DNA of 64,000 bases, taken from positions 1,544,001-1,608,000 of the forward strand of contig CP020563.1 in the NCBI GenBank assembly GCA_002082585.1, given 5' to 3'. Below the pieces are notes generated by a model. It did no database searches and was not told the DNA's origin. It worked only from the letters and a program-made list of their open reading frames with translations. A program made the position numbers and the translations under genes. Numbering within the stretch: the stretch's first letter is position 1; the number at the start of each line of letters is the position of its first letter. The stretch is from Kitasatospora albolonga. GTDB lineage: Bacteria; Actinomycetota; Actinomycetes; Streptomycetales; Streptomycetaceae. Shown one piece after another: positions 25,903 through 34,401 of the stretch.

Positions 25903-27693
25903 ATGGCGGTCCCCCTGTACCAGGCGAAGGCCGGCCGGGTGCGGGCGCTGCTGCCCGTACGTGCGGACTTCGTGGCCATGACCCGTAACCCCCGGCGGGA
26001 TCTGCTCGCCGGGCTCACCGTGGCGGTCGTGGCGCTGCCGCTCGCGCTGGGCTTCGGGGTCTCCTCGGGGCTGGGCGCGGAGGCGGGGCTCGCGACGGCG
26101 GTGGTGGCGGGGGCGCTGGCCGCGGTGTTCGGCGGGTCGAACCTCCAGGTGTCGGGGCCGACCGGGGCGATGACGGTGGTCCTCGTGCCGATCGTCGCCG
26201 CGCACGGTCCGGGCGGGGTGCTGACCGTGGGGCTGATGGCGGGGGTCCTGCTGATCGGGCTGGCGCTGCTGCGGGCGGGGCGGGCCATGCGCTATGTGCC
26301 CGCTCCGGTGGTGGAGGGGTTCACGTTCGGTATCGCGGGGGTCATCGCCCTTCAGCAGGTTCCGAGCACGCTGGGCGTGGCCGTGCCCGAGGGCGACAAG
26401 GTGCTGGTGGTGGCGTGGCGGGCGGTACGGGGGTTCGCCGCGCACCCGGATCTGACGGCCGTGTCGATCGCCGCCGGGGTGGCCGGGCTGATGCTGCTGG
26501 GGGCGCGGCGCTTCCCGGCCGTGCCGTTCTCCGTGGTCGGGGTGGTGCTGGCGACGGTGGCGGTGGGGGTGTTCGGTCTGGATGCCGAGCCGATCGGGGC
26601 GCTGCCCGCCGGGCTGCCCGCGCCTTCGCTGGGGTTCGTGGAGGTGTCGGCGCTGGGTTCGCTGGTGGCCCCGGCGGTCGCGGTGGCGGCCCTGGCGGCG
26701 CTGGAGTCGTTGCTGTCGGCGACGGTGGCGGACGGGATGACCGTGGGCCAGAAGCACGACCCGGACCGGGAGTTGTTCGGTCAGGGGGTGGCGAATCTGG
26801 CGGCGCCGCTGTTCGGCGGCGTGCCCGCCACGGCGGCCATCGCCCGTACGGCGGTCAATGTCCGTACGGGCGCCTCGTCCCGGCTGGCGGCGTTGACGCA
26901 TGCGGCGGTGCTGGCGGTGATCGTGTTCGCGGCGGCCCCGCTGGTCTCCCGTATCCCGCTCGCCGCGCTGGCCGGGGTGCTGCTGGCGACGGCGGTGCGG
27001 ATGGTGGAGGTGGGGGCGTTGCGGGCGATGGCCCGGGCGACGCGTTCGGACGCGGTGGTGCTGGTGCTGACGGCCGTGGCGACCCTGGTGCTGGATCTGG
27101 TGCTGGCGGTGGTGATCGGGCTGGTGGTGGCGGGGGCGCTGGCGTTGCGGGCGGTGGCGGGCGAGGCGCGGATCGACCGGGTGGATCTGCGGGAGGGTGA
27201 GGGTACGGAGGCGGGGCCGCCGGGTGCGCACAGCGAGGAGGAGCACGCGCTGCTGGCCGAGCACATCGTGGCGTACCGGATCGAGGGCCCGCTGTTCTTC
27301 GCGGGGGCGCACCGTTTCCTGCTGACGCTCTCGGAGGTCGCGGACGTGCGGGTGGTAATCCTGCGGATGTCGCGGGTGACGACGGTGGACGCCTCGGGGG
27401 CGCTGGTGCTGAAGGACGCGGTGCACCGGCTGAACCGGCGGGGCATCACGGTGCTGGCCTCGGGCATCCGCCCCGGTCAGCGGCGCGCGCTGGAGTCGGT
27501 GGGGGTGCTGGAGCTGTTGGGGCGGGAGGGCCGGGAGTACGCGACCACGCCGGAGGCGATCGCGGGGGCGCGGGAGCGGTTGCGGGAGGCGGGGGTGCTG
27601 GTGCCGGGGGCGGCGGAGGCCGGGGCCGAGGCGTCCGTTCCGGTGCCGGGGGTCGCCGGGCGTGGTGCCGGGGCCGAGGAGGCCGGCGCGTGA
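25903..27693 (+). CDS. SulP-family inorganic anion transporter with STAS domain
   Basis: 596 residues from the ATG at 25903 (GGAG just upstream). The SulP membrane domain is seen in RRDLLAGLTVAVVALPLALGF, VSGPTGAMTVVLVPI, and PAVAVAALAALESLLSATVADG; about 12 hydrophobic segments extend to residue 430. A cytoplasmic STAS domain follows (about 450-570). It should import sulfate, bicarbonate or a similar anion. The STAS contains VDASG with Ser498 at the place where SpoIIAA-type proteins are phosphorylated. The gene ends in GTGA shared with a kinase-like gene, so the two are translationally coupled. Confidence 0.9.
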   Translation: MAVPLYQAKAGRVRALLPVRADFVAMTRNPRRDLLAGLTVAVVALPLALGFGVSSGLGAEAGLATAVVAGALAAVFGGSNLQVSGPTGAMTVVLVPIVAAHGPGGVLTVGLMAGVLLIGLALLRAGRAMRYVPAPVVEGFTFGIAGVIALQQVPSTLGVAVPEGDKVLVVAWRAVRGFAAHPDLTAVSIAAGVAGLMLLGARRFPAVPFSVVGVVLATVAVGVFGLDAEPIGALPAGLPAPSLGFVEVSALGSLVAPAVAVAALAALESLLSATVADGMTVGQKHDPDRELFGQGVANLAAPLFGGVPATAAIARTAVNVRTGASSRLAALTHAAVLAVIVFAAAPLVSRIPLAALAGVLLATAVRMVEVGALRAMARATRSDAVVLVLTAVATLVLDLVLAVVIGLVVAGALALRAVAGEARIDRVDLREGEGTEAGPPGAHSEEEHALLAEHIVAYRIEGPLFFAGAHRFLLTLSEVADVRVVILRMSRVTTVDASGALVLKDAVHRLNRRGITVLASGIRPGQRRALESVGVLELLGREGREYATTPEAIAGARERLREAGVLVPGAAEAGAEASVPVPGVAGRGAGAEEAGA

Positions 27694-28163
27694 TCAAGCC
27701 CCATGATGCGTTGCCGTACCGCCATGTGCTGACGCTGCCCGCGACGGGCCCGGCGGTGCGGGTGGCGCGGGAGACGACGGAACAGGTGCTGGCGGAGTGG
27801 GGCGTGGGCCCGCAGGAGCCGTGCGCGGGGCCCGCGCTGCTGATCCTGAGCGAGCTGGTGGCCAACAGCGTGCGGCACGCCGCCGTGCTCTCCCCGCAGG
27901 TGACGGTCCTCTTCGCGGGCGGCCCGGACACGTTCGCGTTCGGTGTCCACGACCGCCACCCCTACCGTCCGGCGCTCTACACCTCGGCGGTGGCCGGGTC
28001 GGGGCGGGGTCTGGCCACGGTGGTGGAACTGACCCTGGAGCTGGGCGGCAGCGCGGTGGTGCGGGGCGACGCGGACGAGGGCGGGAAGAGCATCTGGATC
28101 ACGCTGCCGCTCCGGCGGACCGCGGGGCCCCATGACCGGTCGTGGGCGGCCGGCCGCCCGTGA
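27690..28163 (+). CDS. GHKL ATPase, anti-sigma-factor-kinase type
   Basis: 157 residues, GTG start overlapping the SulP stop codon. The Bergerat ATP fold is visible: N box ELVANSVRHA (Glu55, Asn59), Asp88 in GVHDRH and a glycine lid GSGRGLATV (103-110). Short stand-alone proteins of this type (SpoIIAB/RsbW-like) are abundant in Streptomyces; known members phosphorylate STAS-domain partners on Ser or Thr. Because the gene is coupled to a STAS-bearing transporter, that domain is a plausible substrate, which is inference. Confidence 0.82.
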   Translation: MIKPHDALPYRHVLTLPATGPAVRVARETTEQVLAEWGVGPQEPCAGPALLILSELVANSVRHAAVLSPQVTVLFAGGPDTFAFGVHDRHPYRPALYTSAVAGSGRGLATVVELTLELGGSAVVRGDADEGGKSIWITLPLRRTAGPHDRSWAAGRP

Positions 28164-28218
28164 GATCAGGATTCCCGCTGCAAAAGCTGCGCGGGTGTGG
28201 GAAAGGCAGGAACGCACC

Positions 28219-28440
28219 ATGAGCGACATCGTCGTGAAGGACAGCAACGGGAACGTACTGGCGGACGGTGACTCCGTGACCACGGTCAAGGACCTGAAGG
28301 TGAAGGGCACGTCGGAGACGCTCAAGCGCGGCACGCTCGTGAAGAACATCCGGCTCACCGGGCGGGCGGGTGAGGTCGAGTGCAACACGAAGAAGGTGAA
28401 GGGGCTCGTGCTGAGGACCGAGTTCCTCAAGAAGGCATGA
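28219..28440 (+). CDS. PhnA/YjdM C-terminal domain protein
   Basis: 73 residues from the ATG at 28219 (AGGCAGGA upstream). The sequence VVKDSNGNVLADGDSVTTVKDLKVKG is the PhnA C-terminal (KOW-like) domain, ending TKKVKGLVLRTEFLKK. The N-terminal zinc ribbon of full-length YjdM/PhnA is absent, so the protein is the C-terminal module alone. Despite its old name (alkylphosphonate uptake), its function is unknown. It follows the ATPase gene by 55 bases and is closed by a hairpin. Confidence 0.82.
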   Translation: MSDIVVKDSNGNVLADGDSVTTVKDLKVKGTSETLKRGTLVKNIRLTGRAGEVECNTKKVKGLVLRTEFLKKA

Positions 28441-28453
28441 ACCGGCGGGCCCC

Positions 28454-28490
28454 GGTTCATCCTCGCGCCGTGAAGACGCGAGGATGAACC
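28454..28490 (+). terminator. Perfect 14-bp hairpin between phnA-like and arsR genes
   Basis: GGTTCATCCTCGCG and CGCGAGGATGAACC are exact complements with a 9-base loop. It probably terminates the SulP operon; being a long perfect dyad, it could also bind the ArsR regulator. Confidence 0.7.
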
Positions 28491-28491
28491 C

Positions 28492-28560
28492 ATGGAGAAG
28501 AGAGTTCGCACAGCGCGCCACCGCGGCCTTCCGGTGTACGGAACGGGGACCCGTCGGTGA
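28492..28560 (+). CDS. Possible 22-residue leader peptide before arsR
   Basis: An ATG at 28492 with GAGGA 6-10 bases upstream opens a 22-codon frame (MEKRVRTARHRGLPVYGTGTRR) that stops at TGA 28558-28560, overlapping the ArsR GTG start by 4 bases. The ArsR gene itself lacks a clear ribosome site, so coupling through this leader is plausible. There is no homology support. Confidence 0.35.
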   Translation: MEKRVRTARHRGLPVYGTGTRR

Positions 28561-28910
28561 GTACACCGCTGTACCGGCTGAAGGCCGAGTTCTTCAAGAC
28601 GCTGGGGCATCCGGTCAGGATCAGGGTGCTCGAACTGCTCAGTGAGCGTGAGCACGCGGTCTCGGAGATGCTGGCCGAGGTGGGGGTCGAGGCCGCCCAT
28701 CTCTCGCAGCAGTTGGCGGTGTTGCGCCGCGCGGGTCTGGTCACGGCGCGGCGGGAGGGGTCCGCCGTGTACTACACGCTGGCCAACCCGGAGGTGGCGG
28801 AGCTGCTGAGGGTGGCGCGGACCATCCTGACCGAGGTGCTGACGGGCCAGGCCGAGCTGCTGGCGGACCTGCGGGCGACGGCCCCGGGGAGCGAGAGCCC
28901 GGGGAAGTAG
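28557..28910 (+). CDS. ArsR/SmtB-family winged-helix regulator
   Basis: 117 residues, GTG start at 28557. The fold shows AEFFKTLGHPVRIRVLELLSE, the recognition region VEAAHLSQQLAVLRRAGLV, and the wing REGSAVYYTL. No cysteine is present, so classical thiol metal sensing by an ELCVC motif is excluded; sulfur, redox or another signal is possible. ArsR-type regulators often accompany SulP transporters, and the palindrome upstream of the SulP gene is a candidate target. Confidence 0.85.
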   Translation: MSTPLYRLKAEFFKTLGHPVRIRVLELLSEREHAVSEMLAEVGVEAAHLSQQLAVLRRAGLVTARREGSAVYYTLANPEVAELLRVARTILTEVLTGQAELLADLRATAPGSESPGK

Positions 28911-28970
28911 GGGGCCCGGGAGGTAGAGGGGCCGGGGAGCGGAAGGCCGGGAAGCGGGAGGACCGGGGAA

Positions 28971-29003
28971 GGGGAGGGGCCGTGTGCCGGGCGGCCCCTC
29001 CCC
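28971..29003. terminator. Bidirectional terminator between arsR and pepN
   Basis: GGGGAGGGGCC and GGCCCCTCCCC form a perfect 11-bp stem with an 11-base loop in the convergent gap. A purine-rich low-complexity stretch (28911-28970) precedes it. Confidence 0.7.
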
Positions 29004-29018
29004 TGTCGGCCCGGCGGT

Positions 29019-31583
29019 CTACTCGTTCGCCGTCCGTACGGCCAGGGCCCGGCGCAGGTCGTCGAGCTGGTCGACCAGTTTGCGGCGCAGGGCCGGGGTG
29101 AGGGCCGGGTCCTTGAGGGCCCGGGTGCCGGTGGCGAGGCTCTCGGTGTCGATGGCGTACGCGGGGAAGGCGTACCGTCCCGCCGCCTCGGCGATGGCCG
29201 GGCCCCGGCGGGCGGCGAGTGCGGTGGCGTCCGGGTAGAAGCGGTCCACGTACGGGGCGAGCAGCTCCTCCTGGCCGGGCTGCCAGAAGCCCTGGGCGGT
29301 GGCGCTGAACAGGTAGTTGGACAGGGTGTCGTCGCTGAACATCGCCTGCCAGGCGGTGGCCTTGGCTTCGGCGGTGGGCAGCGCGGCCCGGCAGCGGGCG
29401 GCGCCCTCGCGGCCGGTGGCGCTGGGGTCGGCGGCGAGTTCGGCGTCGATGGCGGCCCCGTCGATGGCGCCGAGGACGGCGAGGCGGGTGAGGATGCGCC
29501 AGCGCAGCTCGGGGTCGAGTTCGGGGCCGCCGTGGACGGTGCCTTCGGTGAGCCAGCTCTGGAGGGTGTCGGGCTGGGTGGCGGCGTCGATGAAGTGGCG
29601 TACGGCGATGAGGCGCAGGCCCGGCTGGGAGCCGTCCTCCGTACGGCGGATCAGGTCGCGGCAGAGGCTGGTGAGGGTGGCGAGGGCGGCGGGGCGGGCG
29701 GCGGGGGTGGTGTACCGGTCGGCGATCTGGCCGCCGGCGAAGGCCAGGACGCCCTGGACGAGGGCGAGGTCGCTCTCGTACGGGAGGTGGGTGCGGGCGG
29801 CGGTGAGGTGGCGCGCGGGGTCCAGCTCGCCGTCGCGGACCATGTCCCGGGCGGCGTTCCAGACGACGGCCCGGGTCAGGGCGTCGGGGATCGCGGAGAG
29901 GTGGCCGAGGGCGGTCTCCCAGGAGGCGGGGTCGAGCCGGATCTTGGCGTAGGTGAGGTCGCCGTCGTTGAGGACGACGAGGGCGGGGCGGCGGCCGGGG
30001 CGGACGAGGGGGGTGCCGTCGCCGGGGATGTCGGTCTCGAAGCGGTCGCGGGGGGCGAGGTGGCCGGGGCCCGCCTGGGTGTTGAGGGCGTGGTCGAAGG
30101 CGGAGACGGTGACGCGGTGGGGGCGGGTGCCGTCGCGGTCGACGGCCAGGGCCCAGGACTGCGCGGCTCCGGTGGGCGCGGTGGGTTCGTGGACGTGGGC
30201 GGTGAGGGTGTCGACGCCGGTGGTGCGGAGCCACTGTGCGGCCCAGGCGTGGACGTCGCGGTCGGTGGCGGAGGCGAGGTTGTCGAGGAAGTCGGCGAGG
30301 GTCGCGTTGCCGAACCTGTGGCGGGCGAAGTGGGTGTTGATCCCGGCGAGGAAGTCCTTCTCGCCGAGCCAGGCGACGAGCTGGCGGAGCGCGGAGGCGC
30401 CCTTGGCGTAGCTGATGCCGTCGAAGTTGAGGAGGGCGGAGGCGGTGTCGGGTACGGCGTCGGGGTCGGGGGCGACCGGGTGGGTGGAGGGGCGCTGGTC
30501 GGCGTCGTAGCCCCAGCCCTTGCGGGCGACGCCGAAGTCGACCCAGGTGTCGGGGAAGGGGGTCTCCCCTGCCCGGACGGAGTTGAGAGCTCGGGGAACG
30601 GTGGCTTCGGCGAGGGTCTGGTAGCCCATGTACTCGGCGAAGGACTCGTTGAGCCAGATGTCGTCCCACCAGCTGAGGGTGACGAGGTCGCCGAACCACA
30701 TGTGGGCCATCTCGTGGGCGATGGTGACGGCGCGGCTCTGGCGTTCGGTGTCGGTGACGGCGGAGCGGAAGACGTATTCGTCGCGGAAGGTGACGAGTCC
30801 GGGGTTCTCCATGGCGCCCGCGTTGAACTCGGGGACGAACGCCTGGTCGTAGGAGTCGAACGGGTAGGGCTCGTCGAACTTTTCGTGGAAGCGGTCGTAG
30901 CAGGCGCGGGTGACGGAGAGGATCTCGTCGGCGTCGGCGTCGAGGTGGGGGGCGAGGGAGCGCCGGCAGTGGAGGCCGAAGGGGAGTCCGGCGTGCCGGG
31001 TGGTGACCGAGTGCCAGGGGCCGGCGGCGACGGCGGTGAGGTAGGTGGAGATGAGGGGGGTGGGGGCGATGGTCCAGCGCCCGTCCCCGGTGCGTGAGGC
31101 GATGCCGTTGCCGAGGACGGTCCAGCCTTCGGGGGCGGTGACGTCGATGGCGAAGACGGACTTGAGGTCGGGCTGGTCGAAGGCGGCGAAGACGCGCTGG
31201 ACGTCGTCCAGGAACATCTGGGTGTAGACGTAGGTCTCGCCGTCGGCGGGGTCGGTGAAGCGGTGCATGCCCTCGCCGGTGCGCGAGTAGCTCATGGCGG
31301 CGTCCACGTGGAGTTCGTGGGTGCCGGGGGTGAGGCCGGTGAGGGGGTAGCGGTTCCCGTCCAGGAGGGCGGGGTCCAGGGGCTGTCCGTCCAGGGTGAC
31401 CGAGCGCAGGGTGGCGGGCTTGACCTCGACGAAGGTGTCACCGGCGGTGCGGGCGGTGAACCGGACGGTGGTCCGGGAGTCGAAGGTCTCCTCGCCGGTG
31501 GTGAGGTCGAGGGCGATCGTGTACCGCTCCACGTCGAGGAACTGGGCTCGGGTCTGCGCTTCGTCGCGCGTCAGTACGGACAT
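29019..31583 (-). CDS. pepN: Aminopeptidase N (M1 zinc metallopeptidase)
   Basis: 854 residues from the ATG at 31583 (MSVLTRDEAQTRAQFL, the usual actinobacterial start); the frame extends upstream to 31721 without conserved sequence. The N-terminal beta domain is followed by the exopeptidase motif GAMEN and the zinc site HEMAH with downstream NESFAEYMG glutamate. The C-terminal helical domain (ERAP1-like) completes the family length. It removes N-terminal residues from peptides in the cytoplasm and is monocistronic. Confidence 0.95.
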   Translation of the reverse strand: MSVLTRDEAQTRAQFLDVERYTIALDLTTGEETFDSRTTVRFTARTAGDTFVEVKPATLRSVTLDGQPLDPALLDGNRYPLTGLTPGTHELHVDAAMSYSRTGEGMHRFTDPADGETYVYTQMFLDDVQRVFAAFDQPDLKSVFAIDVTAPEGWTVLGNGIASRTGDGRWTIAPTPLISTYLTAVAAGPWHSVTTRHAGLPFGLHCRRSLAPHLDADADEILSVTRACYDRFHEKFDEPYPFDSYDQAFVPEFNAGAMENPGLVTFRDEYVFRSAVTDTERQSRAVTIAHEMAHMWFGDLVTLSWWDDIWLNESFAEYMGYQTLAEATVPRALNSVRAGETPFPDTWVDFGVARKGWGYDADQRPSTHPVAPDPDAVPDTASALLNFDGISYAKGASALRQLVAWLGEKDFLAGINTHFARHRFGNATLADFLDNLASATDRDVHAWAAQWLRTTGVDTLTAHVHEPTAPTGAAQSWALAVDRDGTRPHRVTVSAFDHALNTQAGPGHLAPRDRFETDIPGDGTPLVRPGRRPALVVLNDGDLTYAKIRLDPASWETALGHLSAIPDALTRAVVWNAARDMVRDGELDPARHLTAARTHLPYESDLALVQGVLAFAGGQIADRYTTPAARPAALATLTSLCRDLIRRTEDGSQPGLRLIAVRHFIDAATQPDTLQSWLTEGTVHGGPELDPELRWRILTRLAVLGAIDGAAIDAELAADPSATGREGAARCRAALPTAEAKATAWQAMFSDDTLSNYLFSATAQGFWQPGQEELLAPYVDRFYPDATALAARRGPAIAEAAGRYAFPAYAIDTESLATGTRALKDPALTPALRRKLVDQLDDLRRALAVRTANE

Positions 31584-31862
31584 GGGGCCATGCTGCCGTA
31601 CGGCTCCGGGGCTGTGCAGGGGCGTTCTCACAGGGCTGAGAGGTGCCGGGCCCGGGGGTCCGGGGCGGCCGAACCCAGGCCCGGACGTCTCGATCTTGAT
31701 GCCTGTCAGCCCGAAATGCACCTAACGAACCATCACTTGGGGCACTTTCATCCATTTTTGGATGGTTCTCGCCAGCGAAATTTGGACACGAGGTAGGACG
31801 ACCTTAAAGTCACATCGCACACTCCTCCTTCACACCTTCCACACGCCAGGAGCGGCCGGCTC
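31584..31862. other. 279-base divergent promoter region, pepN/MHYT gene
   Basis: No gene is supported. It contains an AT-rich patch and the dyad CATCCA-TTTT-TGGATG at 31749-31764, which could be an operator or a small hairpin. Confidence 0.4.
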
Positions 31863-32858
31863 ATGCAAGGCACCATCGACGGTTTCAACTACGGTGCGGT
31901 GACCCCCGTGGTGGCGTACGTGATGGCCTGCCTGGGCAGCGCGCTGGGGCTGCGCTGCACCATCCGTTCGCTGCGCAACGACAGCTCCTGGAAGCCCGGC
32001 TGGCTCGCGCTCGGCGCGGCCGCCATCGGCTCGGGCATCTGGACGATGCACTTCATCGCCATGATGGGCTTCCGGGTGGCGGAGACGCCGGTCACCTACG
32101 ACCTCCAGCAGACGGTCCTGAGCCTCGTGGTCGCGATCGTGGTGGTCGGCGTGGGGGTCTTCATCGTGGGGTACCGGGGGGCGACCCGTACGGCGCTGCT
32201 GTCGGCGGGCCTGGTCACCGGCCTCGGTGTCGCGGCGATGCACTACATCGGCATGGCGAGCATGCGGATGAACGGCCGGCTGGAGTACGACCCGGTGGCC
32301 GTCACCCTCTCCGTGGTGATCGCCGTCGCCGCCGCGACCGCCGCCCTGTGGGCCGCCGTGTCGGTCAAGGGCTTCCTGCCGAGCCTGGGCGCCAGCCTGG
32401 TGATGGGGGTCGCCGTCACCGGCATGCACTACACGGGGATGAGCGGCCTCTCCGTGCGGCTGCACGAGATCCACAACTCCCAGGCGCTGACCGGTGACCC
32501 GGCGGTCTCGATCGTGCTGCCGATGATGATCGGCCCTCTGACGTTCCTGCTGCTGGCGGGCGTGGTCGTGATGTTCGACCCGCTCCTCGTGCTCGGCGAG
32601 GGCGAATGGTCCGCCCCGGCCTCCGGGGGCGCCGGACAGCAGCCCTCGGGCGGGAGCCGGACCGCTCCGGCGGCCCCGGTCGCCCCGACGCCTCCCGACG
32701 TACCGGCCTACGACCGCCCGGAGGCCGCCCCGGCCTACGGCCGCCCGGAGGGATACGGGTCGGCGTACCCGCAGTCCTACGACCGGCCCGCCGACCCCGG
32801 GCCGGGGTACCCGCCGCAGTCCGGTCCGCGTCCCCCGTCCACCCCGCCGTCCTGGTGA
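31863..32858 (+). CDS. MHYT-domain integral membrane sensor
   Basis: 331 residues. Seven hydrophobic segments carry three copies of the MHYT signature: WTMHFIAM, AAMHYIGM and TGMHYTGM, with conserved Met and His residues thought to hold copper near the outer membrane face and to sense O2, CO or NO. The last 90 residues are a Pro/Tyr/Gly-rich cytoplasmic tail with repeats around YDRPEAAPAYGRPEG. No GGDEF or EAL domain follows, unlike many MHYT proteins, so any output would go through the tail or a partner. Confidence 0.88.
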   Translation: MQGTIDGFNYGAVTPVVAYVMACLGSALGLRCTIRSLRNDSSWKPGWLALGAAAIGSGIWTMHFIAMMGFRVAETPVTYDLQQTVLSLVVAIVVVGVGVFIVGYRGATRTALLSAGLVTGLGVAAMHYIGMASMRMNGRLEYDPVAVTLSVVIAVAAATAALWAAVSVKGFLPSLGASLVMGVAVTGMHYTGMSGLSVRLHEIHNSQALTGDPAVSIVLPMMIGPLTFLLLAGVVVMFDPLLVLGEGEWSAPASGGAGQQPSGGSRTAPAAPVAPTPPDVPAYDRPEAAPAYGRPEGYGSAYPQSYDRPADPGPGYPPQSGPRPPSTPPSW

Positions 32859-32878
32859 CACGGGCGGGGGCGCCTGCC

Positions 32879-33277
32879 TCAGGCCCCTGTCAAAGCCCCG
32901 TTCCCGGAGCCCGAGCCGGAGCCTGAACCGGTCCCGGAGCCTGCCCCGTTCCCCGCTTCCTCCGCGATCCGCTCGTGGTGGCGGATGACCTCCGCGATAA
33001 TGAAGTTCAGCAGCTTCTCCGCGAACGCCGGGTCCAGGTTGGCGCTCTGCGCCAGCTGCCGCAGCCGGGCGATCTGACGGTTCTCGCGGGCCGGGTCGGC
33101 GGGCGGCAGCTGGTGGTCGGCCTTGAGCCGGCCGACCTGCTGCGTGGCTTTGAACCGCTCGGCGAGCATATGGACGACCGCGGCGTCGATGTTGTCGATG
33201 GACTCGCGCAGCCGGTCCAGTTCCGCCCGGACGGACGCGTCGATGTGCCGGGCCGCGTCGTTCTCGCTCGTACTCAT
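32879..33277 (-). CDS. Chorismate mutase (AroQ type)
   Basis: 132 residues. The AroQ helical fold is clear: LDRLRESIDNIDAAVVHMLAERF, ATQQVGRLKA, and ENRQIARLRQLAQ, followed by the last helix NFIIAEVIRHHERI. It converts chorismate to prephenate for Phe and Tyr synthesis. The final 25 residues are a Gly/Ser/Asn tail encoded by hexanucleotide-type repeats and are not part of the fold. Confidence 0.9.
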   Translation of the reverse strand: MSTSENDAARHIDASVRAELDRLRESIDNIDAAVVHMLAERFKATQQVGRLKADHQLPPADPARENRQIARLRQLAQSANLDPAFAEKLLNFIIAEVIRHHERIAEEAGNGAGSGTGSGSGSGSGNGALTGA

Positions 33278-33295
33278 GGTCAGCGAGCTTAGACG

Positions 33296-33391
33296 TCCGC
33301 CGCCACGGCCCGGTCATCGGCGGGTCGTCCGCCGCCACCGCCCGGTCATCGGCGGGTAGTCCGCCCTCAGGGCCCGATCATCGGCGGGTCG
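33296..33391. repeat. Three tandem 32-bp repeats reaching into the AraC gene end
   Basis: Copies begin at 33296, 33328 and 33360 and share the core GGTCATCGGCGGGT (GATCATC in the third). The third copy encodes the last codons and stop of the AraC gene; the first begins 19 bases before the chorismate mutase start codon. Confidence 0.8.
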
Positions 33392-34251
33392 TCCGGGTCC
33401 GGCACCCGGTCGCTCCAGCCGCCGGGCACCGTACGCCCCTGCTGTTCCCGGAAGCGTACGGGGGCGGTGCCCACGCGGCGGGCGAAGAGGCGGGAGAAGT
33501 AGGCGGGGTCGTCGTAGCCGACGCGGCGGGCGACGGCGGCCACCGGGAGGTCGGTGGCGGCGAGGAGTTCCTTGGCCCGGCCGAGGCGGATGGTGAGCAG
33601 GTAGTCCTTGGGGCTGCACCCGGCGCCGCGCCGTACGGCGGTGCGCAGTTCGGCGGGGGTCATGCCGTGCTTCGCGGCGTGCTCGGCGACGGAGAGCGGC
33701 TGGTAGGCGTCGCGGGCCAGCGCCTGGAGGACCGGGTCCCCGTCGGGCCCGAGGTCGGCGCGGGCGCGGCGCAGCGAGACCAGGAGCTCGTGGACGGCGG
33801 CCCCGGTCTCCACCTCCAGGAGGGGGTTGCCCCGGCGGGCGGCGCGCACGATGCGGCCGACGGCGGCGCGGGGGGCGGCGGTGTCGGAGAGCGGGACCAG
33901 GGGGCGGTCGGGCTCGATGCAGCCGAGCTCGGTGTACGTGGCGGTGGCGGGGCCGGTGAAGTCGACGAAGCTCTCGTCCCAGCCGGTGCCGGGGTCGGCG
34001 CCGTAGTGGTGCGGGGTGCCGGGGGTCAGCCAGATGAGGGCGGGTGCGGTGACGGGGGTGCGGCGCCCGTCGGGGCCGCTGAACCAGCCGGTGCCGGAGT
34101 GGACGATCACGGCCACGTGGTGGTCCAGGGTGCGGGGGCCGACGGTGGGCAGCGCGCCGTGCTGGAGGCCGACGCCGAGGCAGACGAGGCCCAGGCGGTG
34201 GTGGAGCGGGCTGGGGGTGAAGAAGCGCATCCAGGTGTGGTACGTCGGCAT
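33367..34251 (-). CDS. AraC-family regulator of the adjacent beta-galactosidase
   Basis: 294 residues from the ATG at 34251 (GGGGAGGAG upstream); the open frame continues far upstream as the antisense of the GH35 gene and is not coding there. The N-terminal cupin sensor domain (about 20-120, with HHVAVIVHSGTGWF and LTPGTPHHYG) is followed by two HTHs (about 190-280: LSVAEHAAKHGMTPAELR; VAAVARRVGYDDPAYFSRLF). The divergent gene is a glycosidase, so it probably senses a sugar and activates that gene. Confidence 0.88.
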   Translation of the reverse strand: MPTYHTWMRFFTPSPLHHRLGLVCLGVGLQHGALPTVGPRTLDHHVAVIVHSGTGWFSGPDGRRTPVTAPALIWLTPGTPHHYGADPGTGWDESFVDFTGPATATYTELGCIEPDRPLVPLSDTAAPRAAVGRIVRAARRGNPLLEVETGAAVHELLVSLRRARADLGPDGDPVLQALARDAYQPLSVAEHAAKHGMTPAELRTAVRRGAGCSPKDYLLTIRLGRAKELLAATDLPVAAVARRVGYDDPAYFSRLFARRVGTAPVRFREQQGRTVPGGWSDRVPDPDDPPMIGP

Positions 34252-34401
34252 GGCGCCGCTCCTCCCCAGGTCCCGCGTCCGTTGCGTCCAATCAGCAGCG
34301 ATCTTTGTCCATGGACCGGGCGTGCGCCAGGGGTGAAAGTGGTCGGACCAATCCGCCCGGGGGCCGCCGGGCGGGGCCGAGCTCAGGAGCGTACGTACAC
34401 G
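34252..34401. promoter_or_regulatory. Divergent promoter region of AraC regulator and GH35 gene
   Basis: 150 bases between start codons of the divergent pair. The AraC regulator would be expected to bind here, but I cannot pick out a clear direct repeat. Confidence 0.4.
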
